From IMG/VR virus record IMGVR_UViG_3300029787_000124, positions 1-39,889 of that record: a DNA stretch of 39,889 nt; one strand, 5' to 3'. Numbering within the stretch: position 1 is the first letter of the stretch; every line of letters starts with the position of its first letter. Made by a program: the position numbers and the translations under genes. Of the stretch, positions 1-5,916 are shown piece after piece. A model generated the notes under the pieces. It did not search any database. It was given only the letters and a program-made list of their open reading frames with translations, and was not told the DNA's origin. Source of the stretch: a virus.

Positions 1-146
1 GTGTGGGCGATGTCGCCGCAGTGGACAATGTAGTCCACGTTTTCTCTACGAAGAATCTCGTAAAGCTGTTCGAATACCTTCTTGTATTCGTAATGATACT
101 TCAAATTTTTAATGTGCGTGTCCGCAATGTGAGCAATTCTATACAC
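1..146 (-). CDS. SbcD/Mre11/gp47-like metallophosphoesterase, N-terminal fragment
   Basis: Only the first 48 codons lie in the window; the gene runs off the left edge. The translation starts VYRIAHIADTHIKN and reaches IVHCGDIAH. These are the first two metal-binding motifs (D-x-H, then G-D) of calcineurin-like phosphoesterases, spaced as in SbcD, Mre11 and T4 gp47. Members of this family pair with an SMC-like ATPase (SbcC/gp46) and process DNA ends in recombination-dependent replication. I chose the GTG at 146 because AGGGGA lies four bases upstream; an in-frame GTG at 161 lacks a ribosome site. A sigma70-type promoter lies just upstream, so the leader would be only about 20 nt. Other phosphoesterases share these motifs, so the SbcD assignment rests on the N-terminal pattern and the phage context. 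Confidence 0.8.
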   Translation of the reverse strand, partial: MYRIAHIADTHIKNLKYHYEYKKVFEQLYEILRRENVDYIVHCGDIAH

Positions 147-165
147 GTTATCCCCTAACACAAAA

Positions 166-195
166 CTCTACCACCAGTATACACCAGTGGTAGAG
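166..195. repeat. perfect 9-bp inverted repeat over the promoter (operator or terminator)
   Basis: The arms CTCTACCAC (166-174) and GTGGTAGAG (187-195) are perfectly complementary and separated by 12 bases. The centre of symmetry falls inside the -10 hexamer of the minus-strand promoter, and the arms are 21 bp apart centre to centre, about two helical turns. That geometry fits a dimeric repressor or activator site. On the minus strand the distal arm is followed by TTTTG, so the same sequence could also act as a weak intrinsic terminator for the upstream genes. The sequence alone does not decide between these roles. Confidence 0.6.
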
Positions 196-203
196 CCTGT
201 CAA
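176..203 (-). promoter_or_regulatory. sigma70-type promoter upstream of the SbcD-like gene
   Basis: On the minus strand TTGACA (203-198) is followed after 16 bases by TATACT (181-176). This is a perfect -35 and a five-of-six -10. An A/T-rich tract (about 235-204) lies directly upstream and resembles an UP element. Transcription would begin near 169, leaving a short leader that contains the AGGGGA ribosome site at 156-151. It is the best bacterial-type promoter I saw in the window. It sits in one of the few real intergenic gaps, which suggests the nuclease gene is expressed by host polymerase separately from the upstream genes. Confidence 0.75.
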
Positions 204-222
204 GTGTTATTTTTAATTTTTA

Positions 223-693
223 TTAAAGCATTTTTTTGATGGCTGGCATCGGAGCAGCCACCCTGTCAGTGCCGCCGGCGTTCTTATATGCCTGGGCAAC
301 CTTCTCTTTTCCATGCTTGGCGATCAGGCCGCGGAGGCCTGCCAGATACTCGGGTGCGAGATTGGGTGGGAGGCGCTGCTCAGCCAACTCTACCGTCTCC
401 TCCATCGGAGCATACATCGGGTTGGCGAGGATGTGGCGAAGCGTAGCAACCATATCGGCGTCCAAGCTCATGCTAAGGTCCTTCAACTCATCGCGTGTCA
501 TCTTACCCAGAGTTTCCCTGGCCTTGATCAGAGTAACGAGCCGACCTTCGGGAGAATCAAATGCTCGATCACGGGTCTCGTCGTCGACTGGCTCGGCAAT
601 ATCTTCAATCCCTGCGCCGGGACGATCGGCGCCACGCATGGCGTCCATCTCTTCCTGAATCAATTCTTTAAGTCTTGCTTTTGTAATTTTCAT
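223..693 (-). CDS. conserved small phage protein with MKITK-type N-terminus (156 aa)
   Basis: I do not recognise a function. The N-terminus MKITKARLKELIQEE is a short basic/amphipathic helix, nearly identical to that of the next gene upstream (MKITKSRLKEIIKEE). The rest is charged and probably helical, with a proline-rich stretch (PPNLAPEYL, MPAIKKML at the C-terminus) and no cysteine-based metal site or membrane segment. The start codon overlaps the previous stop (TAATG) and AGGAG lies upstream, so the two are co-translated. L-I-Q-E at residues 11-14 resembles the (L/I)-x-E cleavage sites used by T4-type prohead proteases, so a packaged internal protein is possible. That is inference. Confidence 0.75.
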   Translation of the reverse strand: MKITKARLKELIQEEMDAMRGADRPGAGIEDIAEPVDDETRDRAFDSPEGRLVTLIKARETLGKMTRDELKDLSMSLDADMVATLRHILANPMYAPMEETVELAEQRLPPNLAPEYLAGLRGLIAKHGKEKVAQAYKNAGGTDRVAAPMPAIKKML

Positions 694-1151
694 TATTTGT
701 CTCCTGCCTTTCGGCGTGCAATTGCTCGTAAGCGTCGTGCGGCCAAAGAATCACCGAGTGGGTCTTCTTTCGGGCCCTTAAGAACGAGAGCACCTTTTCG
801 GCGTTCGGCCTCATACGCTCTCACATAATCTTTATCACTGTCAGCTTGCGCGCGGTTGGCCTGATAACCTTCATCTTCTTCTGAGTTGCGGTCTGCGGCT
901 TCGTCGTCTGCTGCATCAGCTCGTCCAAGCTGGGAGGATTGAATGAATGCCTCGTCAGCATCACCTTCGTCGTCTTCGTTTATTTCACCGCGATCTCTCT
1001 TAGACAAAGCAATGGCAACAGCCTGATCTTGTGGCTTGCCCTTTTTTACTTGCGCAGAGATTTCATCCGAAACTGTTTTTTCGGCTTTTTCGAAAAGGTT
1101 TACAAGTTCTTCCTTGATAATCTCTTTCAGTCTTGATTTGGTGATTTTCAT
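693..1151 (-). CDS. conserved small phage protein with MKITK-type N-terminus and GKPQDQAVAIALS motif (152 aa)
   Basis: The function is not known to me. The N-terminus MKITKSRLKEIIKEEL matches that of the downstream neighbour. A second recognisable segment, around residues 37-51 (KKGKPQDQAVAIALS), is a short motif I associate with small phage and plasmid proteins of unknown role. The middle is strongly acidic (GEINEDDEGDADEAF) and the C-terminus is basic (RRLRAIARRKAGDK). This charge-segregated, low-complexity layout suits an internal virion or nucleic-acid-associated protein. The ribosome site AGGA precedes the ATG. It lies between the primase gene and its paralogue-like neighbour, separated from the primase stop by only about 13 bases. 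Confidence 0.75.
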   Translation of the reverse strand: MKITKSRLKEIIKEELVNLFEKAEKTVSDEISAQVKKGKPQDQAVAIALSKRDRGEINEDDEGDADEAFIQSSQLGRADAADDEAADRNSEEDEGYQANRAQADSDKDYVRAYEAERRKGALVLKGPKEDPLGDSLAARRLRAIARRKAGDK

Positions 1152-1164
1152 TTTATGATTCCTG

Positions 1165-2100
1165 CTATATCGACATTGCGAGCGTCAACAATAAATAGTT
1201 GTCCGAAGTGATAAGGGTCGCATTTTTCAGGCATTTCTGGAATTGTCCCTTGTTCATGGACCCGACGTCTTCGTTATCACCGATATCAACCTTCCAAACC
1301 TCGATATCAAAATCCAGCAAAGTCTTGATAATCTCAAGCTCTTTCATCTTTGCGTCCGGATCTAGAGCTACATAAACTCCTGCATCCTCTTTGACAATCC
1401 TACGCAGCAAAACAGAGTTTTGATTTAGCGTAGATCCCAGAATGGGCACAGCATTTCGACCTGCTGTGATGGCATCGAAAACGCCCTCCACTAGAATAAT
1501 GTCGGAACTCCAGTCCACAAACAAATCATTGAAGACGATATTCTTGCTGACCGGTGGGTTCTTATACTTGGGATAAAATCTCTTATCATAGGAGCGAGAT
1601 ACAAAATAGGATAGATCACCCTCTTCATCAAACGATGGAATGATGATGCGACCTTCATATTCGCCGCTAGCGCAATATCCCATCTTCCACCACACAATGT
1701 CTTTCTTGTCGATGCCACGCTTACGCAGATAGTTGCGGGCCGCGAAGCCTGTGGGAGGAATATCTTTGTTTGCCAGGGACACAAAGTGTTCTGGCATTTC
1801 TAGTATTTGCTTTTCTTCGACTTCCTCAGCGAAAAGATCTTCGAGCTTGTTAAAGTCAACGACGTCAGTAAACTCTCTCCAACTCGCCTTATCATGATGA
1901 TTACCAAAGCGGCGAATAACACGATAGATATTTTTACCGCGCGTGTCGCAGACCCAACACTTGTAGTAGCCCTTAGCCACATTAACAGAAAATTTCCGCT
2001 TATGATGCTTACAATAAGGGCAAGTAAAAAGATATTCATTGTTGGACTTGTATGCTGGACCGAGAACGTTTGTTAGAATCTTAAGTTTCTTGCTGTCCAT
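1165..2100 (-). CDS. DnaG/gp61-type DNA primase
   Basis: This protein (311 aa) should synthesise RNA primers at the phage replication fork. An N-terminal zinc finger has Cys27, Cys30, Cys48 and Cys51 (CPYC ... CWVC). A central segment has the primase-like stretch GRIIIPSFDEEGDLSYF (about 151-167). A Toprim domain follows, with the catalytic glutamate in ILVEGVFDA (Glu205) and the metal-binding pair ALDPDA (Asp247, Asp249). The length is close to T4 gp61. No helicase domain is fused, so a separate helicase must be encoded elsewhere. The start overlaps the end of the RuvC-like gene by 20 bp, with GGGGTGG upstream, so the two are probably translationally coupled. Confidence 0.87.
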   Translation of the reverse strand: MDSKKLKILTNVLGPAYKSNNEYLFTCPYCKHHKRKFSVNVAKGYYKCWVCDTRGKNIYRVIRRFGNHHDKASWREFTDVVDFNKLEDLFAEEVEEKQILEMPEHFVSLANKDIPPTGFAARNYLRKRGIDKKDIVWWKMGYCASGEYEGRIIIPSFDEEGDLSYFVSRSYDKRFYPKYKNPPVSKNIVFNDLFVDWSSDIILVEGVFDAITAGRNAVPILGSTLNQNSVLLRRIVKEDAGVYVALDPDAKMKELEIIKTLLDFDIEVWKVDIGDNEDVGSMNKGQFQKCLKNATLITSDNYLLLTLAMSI

Positions 2101-2602
2101 TTATCCACCCCGCCTTTGCAATCACATAACTATCCGACCGATCAGTATAACCGGCCTTTGGATTTCCATGTCTTGTGTATTCTATATCAAACGAGGGCAC
2201 GTTGTCAACAACAAACTGCAATGAAACTGCTTTTGCCTTCTGACCCTTGGGAACCTTGATTCCGCAGGCCTTTCGTGCCGACGATGCACCGATATAGATT
2301 GGGGGGCCAGAAAAGATATTATAACACAACCACGACACAATGCCATTGATTTTTGATAACAATGACAATGTTTGCGCAGACGAGAAGCCCGAGCGGAATG
2401 ACTGCAGAGACTGCTCAACATAAACCGTCTCTATCTCATAATTGTTACTAATATCTTGCAGACGAGAGTTTATCATCTCAACTTTTTTAAAAAAGTCTTT
2501 TTCTTTCCGCAAGTCAATGTGGTCACATGCCAATATTTCTCCACCATGATCCAAAACAGTATAACCTGTAATACTGGTGGAGATGTCTAAACCCAATATC
2601 AT
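2081..2602 (-). CDS. RuvC-like Holliday junction resolvase
   Basis: This protein has 173 aa, the usual size for RuvC. The N-terminus MILGLDISTSITGY is the first beta strand and catalytic Asp6 of the RuvC/RNase H fold. YVEQSL carries Glu63. The C-terminal helix TDRSDSYVIAKAG supplies the last acidic residues (Asp154, Asp157). Together they give the four-carboxylate metal site expected for a resolvase. A role in resolving branched recombination or packaging intermediates follows from the family; T4 uses an unrelated enzyme (gp49) for that job. The primase gene overlaps its 3' end and the gp47-like nuclease lies a few genes downstream, which makes a small DNA-processing group. Confidence 0.85.
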   Translation of the reverse strand: MILGLDISTSITGYTVLDHGGEILACDHIDLRKEKDFFKKVEMINSRLQDISNNYEIETVYVEQSLQSFRSGFSSAQTLSLLSKINGIVSWLCYNIFSGPPIYIGASSARKACGIKVPKGQKAKAVSLQFVVDNVPSFDIEYTRHGNPKAGYTDRSDSYVIAKAGWINGQQET

Positions 2603-2614
2603 GTAAAGAGAATA

Positions 2615-3826
2615 TCAGATATCGAGCTTGATTTTAAATGTGAAATCACGTTCGGCTGTCTTCTTAACTGGTGTTGCAACCTTAGCAATGCCAATAAGAT
2701 TTTTATCTTCATCGTAGATGCCAACCTTTGAGATGTATGTTGTTTTCTCAAAAGATCCAGTGGGATCCGGGTAGGATGAACTGACGATATTTTTGATTGG
2801 TCGGTTCGTTAGTTCCAGGTAGGCGTGTGAACCACTGGCCGCATAGTCGCTAGTGCCGTAGGTAACGTAAGTTGGGTTGTTAGAGTGGTTAAGCTCACCC
2901 TTTTGCGCGGTGGCAAACAGCGTGAGGGTTTGAGTTTCAGTCGTTCCACTGATCTCCATGACGTATGCAGAGTTCGGCGCTGTGATAGAACCAGAGATTG
3001 ACTGAGCGTAGTAGATCCATTTTGGATTATCATTGGCTGGCTTATAGGCATCCACGCTCGTGTTCAGCGCTGTCGTACCCGTCAGGATCAGAAAGCCCTC
3101 ATTATAAAGAGCAATACCAACCGGGGAGCCTAGGCCTTCGCCATACGTCGAATACAGAACTCCGTCGCGGTTCTTATCTTGCGCTCTAGCAATCAGAGTT
3201 CCGGTATAGTAGTACTCAAGATTAATCGATCCCTTCTTGATCGCTGAGCCATAAAATGCTGTTGGGACACTGACCACACCGACCTCAGCACTGTCAAGAT
3301 CTCTCTGTAGAAGTGAAGAGGAGTATTCAAACTGTGGGCTGACGTAATTATAGTGGTTGATTGTGTTTTTTAGAGCACGAAGGTGTGACACATAACCACC
3401 AGCTAGATCTGAAGCAACACCAACTCGCGGGGTGGTAGTGTCGTAAAACTCCTTATCTATACTAGAAGTGTATGGATAAAGCGCGCCCGTGATGACAGTA
3501 CCATAGTCAGCCGCGTTCCATGCTGGTGCTGTCTCGGTTCTGAAGTTTATTCTCGAACCATTCTTGACGACCCATGGGTAAATAATTCCCAGATCACTAA
3601 CTTCACCTATGCTCTTACCAGTGTCGGCCTCAATTCTATCAACGTTAATTTCGTAGAGGGATACGTTGCCGCCATCAGTTAGCCTGATTGGATTGGCAAG
3701 AGCACCTGAGATAGTTGGGGTGTTGTTATAGTACGCCGAGCCGCTGTAGACTACGAATTTAACACTTGGGTATGTTACTAAAGTATTGTTATATACTTCA
3801 TTCCGTTTAAACTTGTAGTAAGGCAT
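2615..3826 (-). CDS. virion structural protein, probable appendage/baseplate component (403 aa)
   Basis: The sequence is rich in Gly, Ser, Thr, Tyr and Asn with alternating hydrophobic residues. There is no signal peptide, membrane segment or enzyme motif. The C-terminal ~100 residues (NNPTY ... SKVGIYDEDKNLIGIAKVATPVKK ... FTFKIKLDI) match the end of the adjacent 360-aa protein (NPTY ... TAVGLYSPDNELLAVAKLSEPLKK ... FTIRVRLDY), so the two are paralogues at least over this domain. The N-terminal parts differ. It lies at the downstream end of the tail-protein run, just before the replication genes. The ribosome site is weak. Exact position in the particle is unknown. Confidence 0.75.
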   Translation of the reverse strand: MPYYKFKRNEVYNNTLVTYPSVKFVVYSGSAYYNNTPTISGALANPIRLTDGGNVSLYEINVDRIEADTGKSIGEVSDLGIIYPWVVKNGSRINFRTETAPAWNAADYGTVITGALYPYTSSIDKEFYDTTTPRVGVASDLAGGYVSHLRALKNTINHYNYVSPQFEYSSSLLQRDLDSAEVGVVSVPTAFYGSAIKKGSINLEYYYTGTLIARAQDKNRDGVLYSTYGEGLGSPVGIALYNEGFLILTGTTALNTSVDAYKPANDNPKWIYYAQSISGSITAPNSAYVMEISGTTETQTLTLFATAQKGELNHSNNPTYVTYGTSDYAASGSHAYLELTNRPIKNIVSSSYPDPTGSFEKTTYISKVGIYDEDKNLIGIAKVATPVKKTAERDFTFKIKLDI

Positions 3827-3846
3827 GGCATGACCGCATCTTCACT

Positions 3847-4929
3847 TTAGTAGTCTAGTCTCACACGAATTGTGAACTCAGCGCTTGGATCCTTCTTCAG
3901 AGGCTCCGACAATTTAGCAACCGCGAGCAATTCGTTGTCAGGTGAATAAAGACCAACTGCTGTTACATAGGATACTGGGAGATCCTGCGAGTTTGTCTTA
4001 ACCACCATCTTACTGCTCGAAAGATATGTTGGGTTTGCGGAGTAGTTGAAATCGGTGTTGTTCACACGGCAGAAGTAAACTGTCGAGTTCAGCTCTGTCG
4101 TGTTGTTAAACGAGATGTTTTCAATTCTGTGTCGAATACCGTCAGCGTTGAGGTTAATCGAGGAACCAGTGAGAACTGCATCTGCAATCTCTGTGGCCGC
4201 GTTCACCTCAGCATTAAGTCCAAGCAGCCCCTGGAAGATAGAAGCTGTAACAACCGCGACACCAGCCTGGTAGTAAAGAAGACCAGCAGGGACATTACCG
4301 TTTTCATCTGGTGTAGCGTCTCCACCGTGGAGCAAGTTACCTGTAGCGTACAGGACTCCATACTCTCCAGCAGGGGAGTTAACCTTGTAGCCGCTAGAAC
4401 CACTGTAGTCTCTAAGTGTGACTGAGCCTGTGCCTGTGCCGAACGGAGTAGTAAACGAGGCGCTCACGCCCAGTGTGAGGTTGAAGGAGCCCTTTTTAAT
4501 CTCATCCTTTGTCAGGAGGCGTGTAAAGTTAAAGAAGTAAGCCTCGTCGATCTTAGTGCCTCCTGTGAGGTCTCCATCTTCATCGAAGCGTCGGATTGCA
4601 CCGTTCTCATCGTAGCCGACGAGGACCTGAGCAAACTCGTTATAGATGTTGATCTTCTTATCCTGCTGCGCTGCGGCAGGATATCCGGTGCCCGAGAGTC
4701 CCGAAACAGCCGAATAACCAACAGTCAAATCAAGAATGTGGTTGGCCGAGGAGCTGAGGAAAGGATAGTCATATATTGACTGGAACATTCCATGCGAAAA
4801 CTCTTTGATGTTCTCAGTGGCGTATGTGCCCGAAACGATAGATCCCGTGATCGGAATTGCCTCATGCAAGAGGTTTCTTGTTACTACGGAGTCTCTTCCG
4901 CTTTCTAACGCTTTAAATGAAGTTGCCAT
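3847..4929 (-). CDS. virion structural protein, paralogue of the 403-aa neighbour (360 aa)
   Basis: A beta-rich, Ser/Thr/Gly-rich protein without recognisable catalytic motifs. The C-terminal domain has the pattern NPTY, then VGLYSPDNELLAVAKL, then P-x-KK, then FTIRVRLDY at the end, shared with the downstream 403-aa protein. The N-terminal half contains repeated SGS/GTG-type turns (such as FGTGTGSVTLRDYSGSSGY), typical of phage fibre and baseplate periphery proteins. AAAGGA stands before the ATG. The shared C-terminal domain may be the part that docks on a common partner, with the divergent N-terminal halves doing different jobs; that is inference. Confidence 0.75.
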   Translation of the reverse strand: MATSFKALESGRDSVVTRNLLHEAIPITGSIVSGTYATENIKEFSHGMFQSIYDYPFLSSSANHILDLTVGYSAVSGLSGTGYPAAAQQDKKINIYNEFAQVLVGYDENGAIRRFDEDGDLTGGTKIDEAYFFNFTRLLTKDEIKKGSFNLTLGVSASFTTPFGTGTGSVTLRDYSGSSGYKVNSPAGEYGVLYATGNLLHGGDATPDENGNVPAGLLYYQAGVAVVTASIFQGLLGLNAEVNAATEIADAVLTGSSINLNADGIRHRIENISFNNTTELNSTVYFCRVNNTDFNYSANPTYLSSSKMVVKTNSQDLPVSYVTAVGLYSPDNELLAVAKLSEPLKKDPSAEFTIRVRLDY

Positions 4930-4949
4930 TATTATATCCTTTTACTTAA

Positions 4950-5876
4950 CTAGTTTTGCTTCACAAATCTAACTGGAACATCCAGTGTATATCCCGTCGA
5001 AACGCCAGAAATCCTAACCGTCGAGTCAATAAATCTGTAGTTTGCGGCGGCGAGGTCACCAATAGCTGACACACCTGGGGATCCCAACTGTGTGAACAGG
5101 AACGAGCTTGTCTTAAGATCAAGCGAGGAGGCAACCTTAAGCTGAACTCTAGAGCCTCTTGGTCCTCTCAGGATAGAGGCTGCGGCCGGATTCAGATCCG
5201 AAACAGCTCCTGTGTCATCGTTGCTACTAAAAATATACGTTGCAATGTTATCATCATCAATGGAGGATGGGCTATACGAAGCGTCCCCAGCTGCCGAGCG
5301 CAGCTGACCAAGACGATTGTCGATCTGAACAAAATATTGTGTTTCGACAAGAGTATCGTCCTCTGCGGCCAGACTTACCTCGTTGGAAAGTTCTGTGGTG
5401 TCAAGACCCTGATCTGCTTCAATAAGGTTTGCGCCCTGAGCAGGCCTGAAACCATTAAGGACGCCGGCGGCAAGAGCGTTCTGGCCAGTAGAAGAAACGG
5501 TATCTACCGTGGTCTGGTCAACCAAAATGATGTAGGAGTTCAGACCACTAAAGAAAGGCTGTCCACCAGCTGTTGTATTTGCAAGAATCACTGGTAAGTA
5601 AAGCAGGTCGTTTCTGGCATATGACAGCAAACGCGACTTCATGCTGGACATGTTGTTTGTAAACGATTCCAAGACCGGCGTCTGCAGAATGTTAAGATCG
5701 TAGTATGCAGAACCACTTGCGTGTGTTTTGTCATACAGACCGTAGTCAATCTCGTCGTCGCCTAAAGCGAACTTTGAAATGTTAAATCTACCATTTCCTT
5801 CGGCTAATCTCTTTCTGCCTAAGTCGGTAAGTACAGCGTCTAAAATAATGTCGCCAGAATTGTCTAAGAAACCCAT
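4950..5876 (-). CDS. conserved phage structural protein of the LT-x-x-G-x-x-RLA type (308 aa)
   Basis: The N-terminus MGFLDNSGDIILDAVLTDLG, followed by KRLAEG and KFALGDDEIDYGLYD, is a pattern I have seen in structural proteins of marine phages. It also matches the N-terminus of the 305-aa protein at 11364-12281 (VKLTNYGKDRLAAG ... FFDDDVLYD). The two share a domain of about 50-70 residues, while the remainder diverges. The rest is beta-rich, ending with a domain of alternating hydrophobics (TVRISGVSTGYTLDVPVRFV). AGGAAGAGG lies upstream of the ATG after a 40-bp A/T-rich gap. A baseplate or appendage adaptor role is likely from its neighbours; no specific function can be assigned. Confidence 0.78.
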   Translation of the reverse strand: MGFLDNSGDIILDAVLTDLGRKRLAEGNGRFNISKFALGDDEIDYGLYDKTHASGSAYYDLNILQTPVLESFTNNMSSMKSRLLSYARNDLLYLPVILANTTAGGQPFFSGLNSYIILVDQTTVDTVSSTGQNALAAGVLNGFRPAQGANLIEADQGLDTTELSNEVSLAAEDDTLVETQYFVQIDNRLGQLRSAAGDASYSPSSIDDDNIATYIFSSNDDTGAVSDLNPAAASILRGPRGSRVQLKVASSLDLKTSSFLFTQLGSPGVSAIGDLAAANYRFIDSTVRISGVSTGYTLDVPVRFVKQN

Positions 5877-5916
5877 ATTGTTATCCTCTTCCTTTAAATA
5901 GTTTTAATTTTGCTTA

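Noticed and set aside
313-828. 171-aa plus-strand open frame spanning two small genes
   Set aside because: It crosses the junction of two coupled minus-strand genes that share a conserved N-terminal tag and good ribosome sites; the plus-strand frame has neither.
1170-1195. Possible promoter TTGTTG/TATAGC between the primase and the MKITK protein
   Set aside because: The -35 is poor, and the better -35 (TTGACG) is only 13 bases from the -10; too weak to call.
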